A DNA stretch of 64,000 nucleotides from Micrococcales bacterium (GTDB lineage: Bacteria; Actinomycetota; Actinomycetes; Actinomycetales; Microbacteriaceae): NCBI GenBank assembly GCA_017306245.1, contig JAFKIY010000002.1, positions 209,412-273,411 of the forward strand. The letters are read 5' to 3'. Under the pieces are notes generated by a model. That model had not been told where the DNA came from. It saw only the letters and a list, made by a program, of their open reading frames with translations, and made no database searches. Made by a program: the position numbers and the translations under genes. The stretch's first letter is position 1. Each line of letters opens with the position of its first letter. This document shows positions 46,756 through 57,800 of this stretch, piece after piece.

Positions 46756-49700
46756 GTGGGTATTCGCAAAATCATCGCGGGGGTCGCCACAAGCGCACTC
46801 ATCGCCTCCGGCCTCATCGCGGGAACGGCGCTCGGGGCCGTCGCCGCACCGACCTCCATCGGTGGCCATGAACAAACGACGTTCACGCCGGGTCGCTACG
46901 TCGTCACCCTCGTGGATGACGCCGCAGCAACCTACCGGGGAGGCACGAACGGGTTCGCCCCGACGACACCGAAGTCCGGCAAGCAACTCAACGCGCAGAA
47001 CCGTTCGGTGGAGAACTACTCCGACTACCTCAAGCAGCAGCAGAAGGATGTTGCGGCCTCGGTGGGTGCGAAAATCGAGTACTCCTACACGCTCGCCCTG
47101 AACGGATTCTCCGCGAACCTCACGGCGAAGCAGGCAGCGGAACTTTCGGCGAACAAGAAGGTCGCCAGCCTCGTCCCCGATGAGCTCCGGCACGTGACCG
47201 CGGTGCCCTCGACGTCGTTCCTCGGTCTTGACGGGCCGGATGGCGTGTGGGCGTCCCTCGGCGGAATTGACCACGCAGGTGAGGGTGTCGTCGTCGGCAT
47301 GCTCGACACCGGGATCGCCCCCGAGAACCCCTCCTTCGCCGGTTCCCCCCTCGGCACGTCCCCGGGATCCGAACCGTACCTGAGCGGGTCGACCATCAAC
47401 TTCGTGAAAGGCGATGGCGGCACCTTCACCGGCACGTGCGAAACGGGCGTGCAGTTCACCGCGTCCGATTGCAGCACGAAGATCGTCGGCGCACGATACT
47501 TCGTCGACGGGTTCGGTGCCGCAAACATCGGCGGAACCGACCTCGGAGAGTACCTCTCACCGCGCGACGGCGACGGCCACGGATCGCACACCTCAAGCAC
47601 GGCGGCCGGAGACGCGAACGTGCCGGCGTCGATTGCCGGAACAAGCTTCGGCACCATCACCGGTGTCGCGCCCGCAGCGAAGATTGCCGCGTATAAGGTC
47701 TGCTGGACCGGCCAGGACCCAACGGTAACCACCGATGACGGTTGCGCAACCTCGGACATCCTCGCGGCGATCAACGCCGCCATCGACGACGGCGTCGACG
47801 TCATCAACTTCTCGATCGGCGGCGGTGCGGCGCAGACCACCGTGTCCCTCACCGATCAGGCGTTCCTCAACGCAGCAGCAGCCGGGATCTTCGTCTCGGC
47901 CTCCGCCGGGAACTCGGGACCGGGATACTCCACGCTCGACAACGCGTCGCCGTGGATCACGACGGTCGCCGCGAGCACGATCCCGAGCTACGAAGCAACC
48001 GTGACCCTGGGCAACGGTGTCGCGATGGCGGGAGCATCGGTGACCGTCGACATGAACCCGGCCGACCCGCCGCTCACCGGTGACCTGGTTCTCGCGGACA
48101 GCGTGAAGCTCAGCGGGGCTGTGAAAGCGAACTTGTGCTACGCGAACACGCTGGACCCGGCATTGGCTGCGGGGAAGATCGTGGTGTGCGAGCGCGGCGA
48201 TATCGCGCGAGTCGACAAGTCGGCCGAAGTCGCCAGGGCCGGCGGTATCGGCATGATCCTCATCAACGTCGTACCGGGCTCGACGGACCTGGACAACCAC
48301 TCCGTCCCGACCGTCCACCTGGATGCGCAATTCCATGACCCGCTCATGGCCTATGCCGCGACCGCGGGGGCCACGGCCACGTTTACGCCCGGGAACTCCA
48401 CCGGCATCGAACCGCCAACCCCACAGGTTGCCGGGTTCTCGTCCCGCGGCCCCGTCCTCGCGGACGGCAGCGACATCCTGAAGCCGGACATTTCGGCTCC
48501 GGGCGTCGCCATCATCGCGGACGGCGCGAACGCGCAGGGTGAAGCTCCGACATTCCAGTTCCTCTCCGGAACGTCGATGGCGGCACCGCACATCACCGGC
48601 ATCGCGGCCCTGTACCTCGGCAAGTCGCCGCTCGCATCCCCGTCGGAGATCAAGTCGGCCATGATGACGACCGCCTACAACACGCTCGACGGCAACGGAA
48701 ACCCGGTGACGGATCCGTTCATTCAGGGCGCAGGCAACGTGGACCCGACGAAGTACTTCGAGCCGGGCCTGCTGTACCTGAACGGGGTGAACGACTGGCT
48801 CTCCTACATCCAGGGCATCGGGTATGACGTGGGTGCTCCGCCCATCAACCCGAGCGATCTGAACCTCGCGTCGATCGCGATCGGTGCGCTCACCGCGCCG
48901 GAGACGATCACGAGAACCGTGACGGCAGCGCAGCCCGGCACGTTCACGTCCTCGATTTCGGTGCCCGGCGTCGACGCGGTGGTTTCGCCGTCCACGTTGA
49001 CCTTTGCGAGCGCCGGCGACACGGCCAGCTACACGGTGACGTTCACGCGAACGGATGCTCCGCTGGACGCGTTCACGACGGGCGCGCTCACCTGGACGAG
49101 CGGAAGCACGGTCGTCCGTTCGCCCATCGCGATCCAGCCGGTGACCATCGTGGCACCGGCGAACGCCTCCGGCGAGGGGGCCTCAGGTTCGGTGGGAATC
49201 ACCGTGACCCCCGGTTCCGATGCGGATATCCCGCTGACCTCCACGGGTTTGAGCCTCGGCGTTCTGCAGCCTGACCCCACCGGTACCGAAACCGACCACT
49301 CGGGTTCGGGCACGACGGGTGACTTCTTCAGTTACACGGTCACCGTTCCGAGCGGAACAGCGCTCGCGCGGTTCGATCTGGATTCGATCGATGACACGGC
49401 AGATCTCGACCTCACCGTGTACCAGCTCGACTCGACGGGCACCCCCATCGCGGGCTGGCAGTCGGCGACGTCCTCCGCGGATGAGCGGGTGGACATCGTG
49501 AATCCGGTTGCCGCCGACTACCTCGTGTACGTCGACATCTATTCCGCGAATCCGACCACGGCGTTCGACCTCCGGACCTACTCGGTCACGGAAGGCGGTG
49601 CGCCGATCGGGCTCGACCCCGCGGTGATTCCCGGCGAGCAGGGCGTGCCGTTCACGTACACGGCGAGCTGGAGCGGACTTGAGGCGCACAGCAGCTATCT

Positions 49701-50340
49701 CGGGATCATCCACTACGCGGACACGGGAGCACAGACGCTCCTGACGGTGACCACGGGCGACGTCGTGTTGCCGGGCACTCCGATCAACACCTCGCCGCCG
49801 ACGATCTCGGGCACGCCCGAGGTGGGCAAGCGGCTCACCGCCAGCCCGGGAACCTGGGATGTCCGGGGATTGCGCTTCACCTACCAATGGCAGGCGGATG
49901 GCGTGGACATTCCCGGTGCAGACTCGAGGCGCTACCGGGTGGCGTCCTCGGATCAGGGCAAGCAGCTGACCGTGGTGGTGACGGCGACGAAGCGCAACCT
50001 GCCCCCGGGCACGGCGGTGTCGGCGGCGGTGACCGTTCCGTTCCAGTCCACTACCGCGTTGAGCCTGAGCCGTTCGTGGGGCTTCTCCTGGCAGACGACG
50101 ACGGCGACGGTGACAGTGACCTCGGGAGCGTCCGGTGCGCCGACGGGGAGCGTGGCGATCAGGGTCAACGGGAGCACCGTCACCACGATCGTGCTCACGG
50201 CGGCCGACAATGGCACCGCAACCTACACGCTGCCGAAGCAGGGCAGCGGGTTCTATCGGGTGCAGGCCGAGTTCACGCCGGATGATGCGGCCGTGCAGGG
50301 TTCGACGAGCCCGACGAGGTACCTGCTGATTCTGTTCTAG
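46756..50340 (+). CDS. Secreted S8 subtilisin-like serine peptidase with PA and Ig-like domains
   Basis: This 1194-residue exported protease starts at the GTG 46756 (GAGAGGGA upstream), giving a clean signal peptide (GIRKIIAGVATSALIASGL to AVAAP). An inhibitor I9-like propeptide is followed by the S8 catalytic domain with Asp184 (MLDTG), His275 (GHGSHT) and Ser607 (SGTSMAAPH). A PA domain (about residues 450-540, VVCERGDIARVDKSAE) splits the catalytic domain. Downstream come Fn3-like, pre-peptidase C-like and actinobacterial Ig-like repeats (PPTISGTPEVGKRLTASPGTW). No sortase motif ends the protein. It probably degrades extracellular proteins. The gene converges on the ABC operon 11 bases away. 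Confidence 0.92.
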   Translation: MGIRKIIAGVATSALIASGLIAGTALGAVAAPTSIGGHEQTTFTPGRYVVTLVDDAAATYRGGTNGFAPTTPKSGKQLNAQNRSVENYSDYLKQQQKDVAASVGAKIEYSYTLALNGFSANLTAKQAAELSANKKVASLVPDELRHVTAVPSTSFLGLDGPDGVWASLGGIDHAGEGVVVGMLDTGIAPENPSFAGSPLGTSPGSEPYLSGSTINFVKGDGGTFTGTCETGVQFTASDCSTKIVGARYFVDGFGAANIGGTDLGEYLSPRDGDGHGSHTSSTAAGDANVPASIAGTSFGTITGVAPAAKIAAYKVCWTGQDPTVTTDDGCATSDILAAINAAIDDGVDVINFSIGGGAAQTTVSLTDQAFLNAAAAGIFVSASAGNSGPGYSTLDNASPWITTVAASTIPSYEATVTLGNGVAMAGASVTVDMNPADPPLTGDLVLADSVKLSGAVKANLCYANTLDPALAAGKIVVCERGDIARVDKSAEVARAGGIGMILINVVPGSTDLDNHSVPTVHLDAQFHDPLMAYAATAGATATFTPGNSTGIEPPTPQVAGFSSRGPVLADGSDILKPDISAPGVAIIADGANAQGEAPTFQFLSGTSMAAPHITGIAALYLGKSPLASPSEIKSAMMTTAYNTLDGNGNPVTDPFIQGAGNVDPTKYFEPGLLYLNGVNDWLSYIQGIGYDVGAPPINPSDLNLASIAIGALTAPETITRTVTAAQPGTFTSSISVPGVDAVVSPSTLTFASAGDTASYTVTFTRTDAPLDAFTTGALTWTSGSTVVRSPIAIQPVTIVAPANASGEGASGSVGITVTPGSDADIPLTSTGLSLGVLQPDPTGTETDHSGSGTTGDFFSYTVTVPSGTALARFDLDSIDDTADLDLTVYQLDSTGTPIAGWQSATSSADERVDIVNPVAADYLVYVDIYSANPTTAFDLRTYSVTEGGAPIGLDPAVIPGEQGVPFTYTASWSGLEAHSSYLGIIHYADTGAQTLLTVTTGDVVLPGTPINTSPPTISGTPEVGKRLTASPGTWDVRGLRFTYQWQADGVDIPGADSRRYRVASSDQGKQLTVVVTATKRNLPPGTAVSAAVTVPFQSTTALSLSRSWGFSWQTTTATVTVTSGASGAPTGSVAIRVNGSTVTTIVLTAADNGTATYTLPKQGSGFYRVQAEFTPDDAAVQGSTSPTRYLLILF

Positions 50341-50351
50341 ATGACGGGTGC

Positions 50352-51083
50352 TCAGTCGACGGCGGCTGGTGCGGCATGGCGGCCCTGATGGGTCTCCGGC
50401 TGCACCAGCCGTCCGTCGTGCAGGTCGACGACGTTGTGGGCGCGCGCGACGAGCAGCGGGTCGTGGGTTGAGATTACCGCCGCGATCCCTTTCGCTTTCA
50501 CGAGTTTCTCGATGAGGTCCATCATGGTCGCGGCGGTGCGCGAATCCAGTTGACCGGTTGGTTCGTCGGCGATGAGGATGTCCGGTTCACCGACGAGAGC
50601 ACGGGCGAGCCCGACGCGCTGCTGCTGGCCGCCGGAAAGCTCGTATGGTCGCTGAAGCGCGTGGTCGCCCAGGCCGACGAGGTCGAGAATTTCGCTGACC
50701 ATCGCCGTACGCTCCCCGGGGGCGGTCCCTCGGATGCGCAAGGGCACTTCGACGTTCTCCGCGGCGGAGAGCACCGGGATCAGCCCGAACGTTTGAAACA
50801 CGTATCCGATCTTTCCGCGGCGAATCTCCGCGAGCTTGGTGTCGCTCAGCGTGGTGAGGTCATCGTCGCCGATCCACACGTTTCCGGACGTCGGCCGGTC
50901 GAGCGCACCGAGCATGTTGAGGAGCGTCGTCTTGCCGCTTCCGCTCTTGCCGCGCACGACGAGGAGTTCGCCCGCGTGAACCCCGATCGTGATGTCGGTG
51001 CACGCGTGCACGTCACCGGCACCGGTCGTAAACGTTCGGCTGAGATTCTCTGCCCACAACGCCGGGCGGATTTCGTCCGTCAT
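50352..51083 (-). CDS. MacB/LolD-type ABC transporter ATP-binding protein (second ATPase)
   Basis: This 243-residue ATPase has Walker [10 protein letters not shown], the LolD/MacB-like ALDRPTSG loop, signature LSGGQQQR and Walker [13 protein letters not shown]. It is the last gene of a four-gene operon. The start ATG 51083 (MTDEIRP) has GAGGAGG just upstream and overlaps the preceding stop by 4 bases. ATPases of this subfamily pair with FtsX-like permeases and often drive mechanical work across the membrane rather than import. No substrate is indicated. Confidence 0.88.
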   Translation of the reverse strand: MTDEIRPALWAENLSRTFTTGAGDVHACTDITIGVHAGELLVVRGKSGSGKTTLLNMLGALDRPTSGNVWIGDDDLTTLSDTKLAEIRRGKIGYVFQTFGLIPVLSAAENVEVPLRIRGTAPGERTAMVSEILDLVGLGDHALQRPYELSGGQQQRVGLARALVGEPDILIADEPTGQLDSRTAATMMDLIEKLVKAKGIAAVISTHDPLLVARAHNVVDLHDGRLVQPETHQGRHAAPAAVD

Positions 51084-52006
51084 GGCACCTCCTCGTCGTG
51101 CGGTTCGGCCGGTGGGGATGTCTTCGCGGGGCGATTTCCCGGCCACACCCCGACATGGTCGGTTTCGAGCGCGAGCCGCACGCGCTCGCGGAGGTCGAGG
51201 GCTTTCGTGAAGTCATCCGGGAGCTGGAGCCGGCCGACACGGTCGAGCACCGCGAACTCTTCGGCGATGTGCTGTTCCTGACCGTGTTCGTCGACCTCGC
51301 GCCGCCGAAGGACCTCGGTGGACGTGCGCCCGTCCCGAATCTGGATGGTGCGGTTGACGTGATCGGAAACCGCAGGGTCGTGCGTGACGATGAGCGTCGT
51401 GATGCCGAGTCCTTCGTTCACGCCCCGCATCGCCTCGAGCACGTCGGAGGAGGTGGCTTCGTCGAGCTCACCAGTGGGCTCGTCGGCCAGGAGCACCTCG
51501 GGGTCGTTGGAGAGGGCGACCGCGATCGCGGTGCGTTGCTGCTCGCCGCCGGACATCTCGGTGGGCCTGCGGTCGGTGCAGTAGCCAACCTCGAGGAGGT
51601 CGAGGAGTTCCTGGATGCGGCCCCTGCGGTCTTTAGTCTTGTTGCCCGCGACGGCCATGGCCATCGCCACGTTCTCCGCTGCGGTCAGGTACGGCAGGAG
51701 ATTGCGCGAGGTCTGCTGCCACACGAATCCGACGCTGTGGCGCTGGTACTGCACACGCTCTTTGCGGCCCATTGTGAGCAGGTCGCTTCCCGCGCACCGT
51801 GCGACCCCGGCGGTCGGGGTGTCGAGGCCGGAGAGGATCGTGAGGAGGGTCGATTTGCCGGAGCCGGACGCTCCGACGAGCGCGACCATTTCGCCGCGCT
51901 CGACGCTGAGGTTGAGTCCCTGGAGCGCCTGCACCTCGACGCCTTCGGCAGCGAAGATGCGCACAAGGTCGGTGCAGAGGATGTGCGGCTCAGAGTCGGT
52001 GGTCAT
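51080..52006 (-). CDS. MacB/LolD-type ABC transporter ATP-binding protein (first ATPase)
   Basis: This 308-residue ATPase has Walker A GASGSGKST, signature MSGGEQQR and Walker B VLLADEPTGELDEATS. It is about 80 residues longer than its partner because of a charged C-terminal extension (EVLRRREVDEHGQEQHIAEEF and on), which could contact the permeases or a regulator. The start is ATG 52006 (MTTDSEP) with AAGGA upstream, 4 bases after the upstream permease. Two different ATPases in one operon suggest a heterodimeric NBD pair for the two permeases. Confidence 0.87.
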   Translation of the reverse strand: MTTDSEPHILCTDLVRIFAAEGVEVQALQGLNLSVERGEMVALVGASGSGKSTLLTILSGLDTPTAGVARCAGSDLLTMGRKERVQYQRHSVGFVWQQTSRNLLPYLTAAENVAMAMAVAGNKTKDRRGRIQELLDLLEVGYCTDRRPTEMSGGEQQRTAIAVALSNDPEVLLADEPTGELDEATSSDVLEAMRGVNEGLGITTLIVTHDPAVSDHVNRTIQIRDGRTSTEVLRRREVDEHGQEQHIAEEFAVLDRVGRLQLPDDFTKALDLRERVRLALETDHVGVWPGNRPAKTSPPAEPHDEEVP

Positions 52007-52010
52007 GGTT

Positions 52011-54800
52011 CTATCCTTCCTCGGACGTTCTGAGGGTTTTGGCAAGACTGACGCGGCGGGCCGCCGCCATCGCGATCAGGGCGGCAAAGACAACGAGAAG
52101 TGCGAATCCGCCGACGATGAGCCCGATCAGCCACGGGATGAACTGGACGTCGGGTTGCACGACCCCGCCGGTGAACGGTCGGAGATCTACGCCGGCCAGA
52201 ACGATGAACGGCAGCACCGCGCCAAGCGCAAGTCCGATGAGGACAGCGACAGCGGCCGTCGGCCCGATCTCCCAACTCGTGATGCCCCTCGCCTGACGCG
52301 GCATGAGCCCGAGCGTGCGCAGGAGTGCGAGGAGCCGCTCGCGGCCCGGCCCGCTGATCATAAGCGCGAGGACCACGGCGGCAGCGCACAGGAGTGCGAC
52401 GATGACGATGAGCGCGAGCAGGGCGAGCTGGAGACCTGCAGAAATGGGGGATTCGTTGAGCAGGCGTGCGGCATCCGCCGGGCTCTCGATGGTGGCATCC
52501 GGGCCGACGATAGTGGAAATCGCAGACTTCACGGCACCGACATTCGCGCCGGCATCGAGTCGGAGGAGCGTGATGCGAGGCAGGAATTTGTCGATCCCCA
52601 GCGCGTGGCTGTTGGCCACGTCGATGAGCACCCAGTCTTCGACACCGCTGAGGGAGGGGGAGGTGCCAGGGCGCCCCCCGTTCACGATGTTGGACTGGCC
52701 GAGGGTGAAGTCATTCGTGATCGAGTACTGCGCGGCCAGATGAGGGGAGAGCAGGACAGGGACCTTGCCGGAGGGAGTGGTCGCCATGTCGATGTCGAAT
52801 TCTGCAGACCCAGGGACACCGTTCTGGACGCGAGCGAGAGCAGCTGTATCGGCCACGACGATCGGCATCGCGACATTGGCTGTGGACGACAAGTGGTCCT
52901 GAACGGAAAGGTTTTGCAGATGGTTGTCCTGGTACAGAGCGACGGACTCCGCTACCCCGTCGACGGCGGCGATCTCGTCAAGCTGGTCGGCCGTGAGGAT
53001 GGGCGAGTCGATCCGCAGGTCTGCTCCGACACTCGAGTGCGCGGCCGAGCTGACGCCGATGCCGACCGTGCCCAGTAGTACGCCGGAGAAGACCGCGACC
53101 GCCAGACCGACCACCATCGCCAGCACGGGGGCAAGGCCGGCGGCAGGATCGCGAATGCTCCGACTCGTCCCGAGGAAGCTGACGATGCCCTTCCGCCGCT
53201 TCGCCGTGCGTGCGAACCAGAGGAGTGGCAGCGGGTAGATGCGGAGCACAATGAGTCCGGCGGACAGTGCGAGAAGGAATGGCACTGCCGCGAGAAGTGG
53301 GTCGACCGTAACAGTGTCAGTGTTGGACGTAAGCCCACGTTGGAGCAGGAGAGTGACGGCGAGCGCGGTGAGCGCGAGCACGATGATCTCGAGCACCCAG
53401 CGGTAGTGGCCGCGAGTGCGCGGATTGAGGTCGCCGCGAGTCCTCCGCAGGCCTCGCCCGGACGAGGCGATGGCAATAAGAATGGGAGGGATGATCGCGA
53501 CAATGATCGCGATGACGACGGCGATCGGCGACCACGAGCGCAGGAAGAGCGCAGAAGCGAGCACAGCCCCAATGCCGGCAGCTGGTGCGGAAAGTGCGAA
53601 AACTTCCAGGGCCTGAGAAAGCTGCACCTGAGTTCCGCTGGCCCCGCGCGCGGAGGCGAGCGCGAGGGCATCTCGGCGTCGAAGGATGATGAGTCTGGAC
53701 AGCAACCATAGAACCGCAATCGCGACACCGATCGGACCGGACGCCACCATGACAAGTACCGAGGTGGCGGTCGAGGCTCGAGTGAGCGCGGTGTTCAGCG
53801 TCGCGTCGGCATCCGAATTGAACGTGAGTGAGGCGACCGTCGTCGAGCCCGCCACCTTCGGTAACACTTTGGGCTGGCTGATGAAATTGCGCAACTGCGG
53901 GAGCAGGTCTTCGTCTTCTTCTACCGTGAGGCCTGAGGAGGAGAACGGGAATCCGACGAACGTCGTCGCGTCCAGACTGGTCTGGTCCAGGGCGACCGGC
54001 CACGATCCGGGGTCGATGAACGCGGCACCCGTGACGATTCGGGTGTGGGAGCCGGAAAACGAGGTATACGAGATTCCTGGTGCCAGGGCGGATCGGGCCG
54101 CAGCCCAGAAGCCGTCCTTCGGGTCGATCGCGTCGAACGTTCCGGAGAGTTTCGCGTAAAAGCCGTGTTTGTTGTCGACCATGACAATGCGCTCTTCACC
54201 CACTGCCCACTTTGCCTCCTGGGCACTCAAGGCGGAAAGGAGGATGTCGATGGTCGGATCAACCGGATTGCGGTCGAGTAGTGGGCTGATGGGGAACCGG
54301 TCGCCGTCATTCTGCGCCAGAATCTGCTGGAATGGGGCCGGGAATACACCCGCGGTCAACCGAACGTGCTTTTCGAGCGCGGGTGACACGTTCAACGTGA
54401 TGGGGGTCAGCGGATCGTTGAATTCGACGCCAAGTCGAAGAACCGGAAGTGTGTCGGTGGAGGTCACGAAGTTGGCCACTCCGAGGGCCTTGCGGAGCGG
54501 ACGTGGAGCGCTGTCGGTGATCTGTCTAAGAGAATTTTCGAACTGTTCGAACGGCGCCTTTCCCGGCGTGATGACCGGGCTCCCTGGCGCCGTGCTCAGT
54601 AGGTCTCTGCGCGACGCGGGCAGGTTGTCCATTTGGTAGGCAACCTCGGCGGATGTCATGGAGCGCAGCGCGAGGGGGGCCGTGGCGGCGAGTGTAGCGA
54701 CAACGAGCACGATGGCGGCCATCGCGAGAAGCGGTCCGAGGTCGGCTCGGAACTGCCGGGCGAGCAGCCCTGGCAGGGTGGTGCGGGATCGGCGGCTCAC
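52011..54800 (-). CDS. FtsX-like ABC transporter permease, large, second copy
   Basis: This 929-residue permease has an N-terminal membrane helix (PLLAMAAIVLVVATLAATAPLALRS), a long exported domain of about 300 residues, a middle helix cluster (about 330-560), a second exported region and three C-terminal helices ending in FALLVVFAALIAMAAARRVSLAKTLR, typical of FtsX/MacB-like permeases. It overlaps the upstream permease by 4 bases. It is larger than MacB and carries a duplicated FtsX core, like actinobacterial export-type permeases of unknown cargo. Confidence 0.85.
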   Translation of the reverse strand: MSRRSRTTLPGLLARQFRADLGPLLAMAAIVLVVATLAATAPLALRSMTSAEVAYQMDNLPASRRDLLSTAPGSPVITPGKAPFEQFENSLRQITDSAPRPLRKALGVANFVTSTDTLPVLRLGVEFNDPLTPITLNVSPALEKHVRLTAGVFPAPFQQILAQNDGDRFPISPLLDRNPVDPTIDILLSALSAQEAKWAVGEERIVMVDNKHGFYAKLSGTFDAIDPKDGFWAAARSALAPGISYTSFSGSHTRIVTGAAFIDPGSWPVALDQTSLDATTFVGFPFSSSGLTVEEDEDLLPQLRNFISQPKVLPKVAGSTTVASLTFNSDADATLNTALTRASTATSVLVMVASGPIGVAIAVLWLLSRLIILRRRDALALASARGASGTQVQLSQALEVFALSAPAAGIGAVLASALFLRSWSPIAVVIAIIVAIIPPILIAIASSGRGLRRTRGDLNPRTRGHYRWVLEIIVLALTALAVTLLLQRGLTSNTDTVTVDPLLAAVPFLLALSAGLIVLRIYPLPLLWFARTAKRRKGIVSFLGTSRSIRDPAAGLAPVLAMVVGLAVAVFSGVLLGTVGIGVSSAAHSSVGADLRIDSPILTADQLDEIAAVDGVAESVALYQDNHLQNLSVQDHLSSTANVAMPIVVADTAALARVQNGVPGSAEFDIDMATTPSGKVPVLLSPHLAAQYSITNDFTLGQSNIVNGGRPGTSPSLSGVEDWVLIDVANSHALGIDKFLPRITLLRLDAGANVGAVKSAISTIVGPDATIESPADAARLLNESPISAGLQLALLALIVIVALLCAAAVVLALMISGPGRERLLALLRTLGLMPRQARGITSWEIGPTAAVAVLIGLALGAVLPFIVLAGVDLRPFTGGVVQPDVQFIPWLIGLIVGGFALLVVFAALIAMAAARRVSLAKTLRTSEEG

Positions 54801-57800
54801 CTGGTCTCGATCCTCTCGCTCGTGTCGAGGGCTTGCTTTCTCACGCGCGCGGCCGAGAACCCCGCGATCCCCAGCATGACGATGAGTGAACCGAGAAGCA
54901 GAACCCCTCCGGTAACGAGCGCGAAGGAGAGGGTGGCGGGCAACCCTGCCGGCACATCCTGCACCGCTGAATGGGCCAGGTTGGGAACGGTGATGGCGGA
55001 GACGGCGAACCCCCCGAGCACGCCAAACAGCGCAGACAGCAGGATGATCAATGAGAGCTCAGCCAGGCGCGCGCGCGACTGCTGGCGTGCGGCAATCCCG
55101 ACCGCGCGCAGCACAGCGACCTCCCCGCGGCGTGCGCGAGCAACGGTCAGGGCGACGGCGCCGAGCGAGATTGCGGCGAGCAGCAGGCACCCGATCGCGG
55201 CAACCCACAGCGCGAGTTCGGAGGGGGCGGCGAATTGGGTGTCCATGGCGGCATCCGGGGTGACGAGTGCTGCGCCGTCCGGGAGGGCACTGTCGAGCGT
55301 TACCGGCCCACTCGTGGCGAGCCACACCTGGTTCGGGGTCGGAATGGATGTGCTCACCTGCAACATGTAACCGGTGAGCGTAGTGAGGTCGACGAGCACG
55401 GCATTCGGGGACTGAACACCGGGCAGAAGCGGGACGACCGCAGCGATCTTCCCGTTGATGGTAAGCCCGCTCCCGGCGAACCGAAATTGAAAGGGGTCCC
55501 CGGGCCCGACGTCGAAGTGGGCCGCGAGCTCCTTGCTCACGACGAGAGGAGGCGGGTCTGCCTGGTAATACACGTTGCCTGTGAATCCGGGACTGGCAGG
55601 GTTATTCGGATCCGCATCCTGCTCCATGAACCGCAGCCTTGAAATCGCAGCTCCGCCCGCCGGCAAGCCGACGGTCAGCCCGTCTGCGCTGGTTTCCGAC
55701 GCGGACCCGAAAGCGTCGAGAAGTGGCATTCCCCAGGTTTTCGTGTCGAGCGCGACATGCTGTGGCCCGGCGGCTGTAGTCGCTTCGAGGTCGCTGAAGG
55801 AGGTGTTGAAAAATCCGCTGCCGGCGTAAACCGCGTAGTCGATTGCGACTATGGACCACGTGTCATCGTCAGTCGGGAGATCGAACTTTACGTGATCGGT
55901 GATCGTGTCAGTGTTTCCCAACGGAACGGCATCAATTCGAGGAAACACTGCCGTGATCGCCGCACCGGTTGAGTTTTGGAGCCACATGCTTGCCTGCACC
56001 CAACTGTCCGATACCGGCGTCCGATAGCCGGAAGTGGTCGCTTTCGTCACCGTCAACGTGAGCGAGATGGATTTCGCGCCGTCGGGGAGCCGGATGCCCT
56101 GAATCCTGGTGGTCCCCACGGCATCGGCAAGCGACTTCGGATCGAGCGCACCGCCGGCATCCGTCACGATCGAGCTGATCGCGCCGTGGGGAATCGCGGT
56201 GAGTTGACCGGCTTCGTTGTCGCCGATTGCGATCGGTGTGGAGAGCACCGGTGTTGCTGCTGTGACGCCGGGGGTGGAAAGGAACTCGGACGCGGTGACG
56301 GGAGTGGCGCCCGCCAGCTGGAGTCCCGAGTTCGTGAGCGTGACCCGGGCATCAGCGCCAGTGACGAGGTCGGCGTTGCGCCCGGAGAGCGTATGCCACG
56401 ACCCGGAGTACGCGGAGGCGATCACGAGCCCGCCCACGGCGAGCGACACCACGAGAACCGCGACCGCGTAGCTTCCGAGCCCCCGCGCGACCTGCCGCGC
56501 AGAGTACGACGGTTGCAACGTTGCACGCCGTGCCGCGACACGCTCCCATGCTGTAGTCAGCGGAGCGAAGATCACGAGAAGTACAAGGGCAATGGCGATG
56601 AGCGCGATGGTCGGCGCGACGACGGCGAGAGGGTTGACGCTGACTCCGCCGCCGGCATTCGTGATGAGCGGGGAGCCGTACAACAGCGACTGCCACACGG
56701 CGACTCCGGCCGCCGCGAGCGCGAGCGCCGTCGTGCCGAGGGTTGCTGCGGCCCGCGCCCGCCCCGAATCATCGATCGCGTCACGTTTCGCGAGGCGGAT
56801 CGAGTCGAGAAACGCGGTGACACCGAAGATTGCGAGTACCGCTGCAGCGACGAGCACCGCAAACTCCCACAGCGCGAAGGCCCCGGCACTCGCGCCGTAG
56901 AGGGCAACGAGCGCCACAGCGGCTGCCGCGAATCCGAGGCCGCATCCGAGGATGCTCACGACCGCGGCTTCGATCACCCCCGCGACCGTAAGCCACTGGG
57001 CTGAGGCGCCGCGGGATCTCAGGAGCGCATTCTCCGGACGACGGGCTAGCGAGAGCAGGCGGGCGAGCTGCACGAGCGCGATCAACCCGATGAGTGCGAC
57101 AAGCAGGATGCCGACGGGGGTGACACCACGCACCGACGCCAGATTCTTCTGGACGGTCGCCGCCGACTGCGCGAGCGTGCCCTCAACGAGTACGTCCCCC
57201 TTGCCGACTTTCGCGTCGTCGATGATGTCCTGCCGCAGCGTTGTGGCTAACGCTCCCAGCCGTTCGAGCTGGTCGGGGCTCAGCCGATGAAAGTCGACGG
57301 CGATGACCCAGCGCACGGAGGGCACGGGTCCGAGCGTCGCGAGCGCTGCTTCGTCGACGACGAGCGGACCGAAACTCGGCGTGCCGTCGCCTGCGGGAAC
57401 AGCCGTGCCCGATGCGACGCCAGGGTCCGAGAACCAACGCTGATCTGTGGCATCCTTCGGCAGCCACGTCGCGACAATCTGGATGCTCTTCGCATCGGAA
57501 CCGATTCCGACGGTGAGCACGTCGCCGACTGAGAGCCCAAGCATTTTCGCCGCGTCCGCCTGGAGCGCTCCGGGAATGGGATCGGACGGCGCGGATGACG
57601 TGGCAGGCCAGGCCCCGGCAACGAGTGTTGCGTGGCCGGCCAGGTCGGTATCCGACCACGGGGTGATGCGGACTTCGCTATTGTCCGAGAGGGTGAGCTG
57701 TTGTCCGTCCCGTGTGGCGGGGAGTGGGAAGTCGATGAGTGTTCGCGTGACATCGACGGGCAGTCCAGCGAACTCCTTCGCAAAGAATGACGTCGCCGCC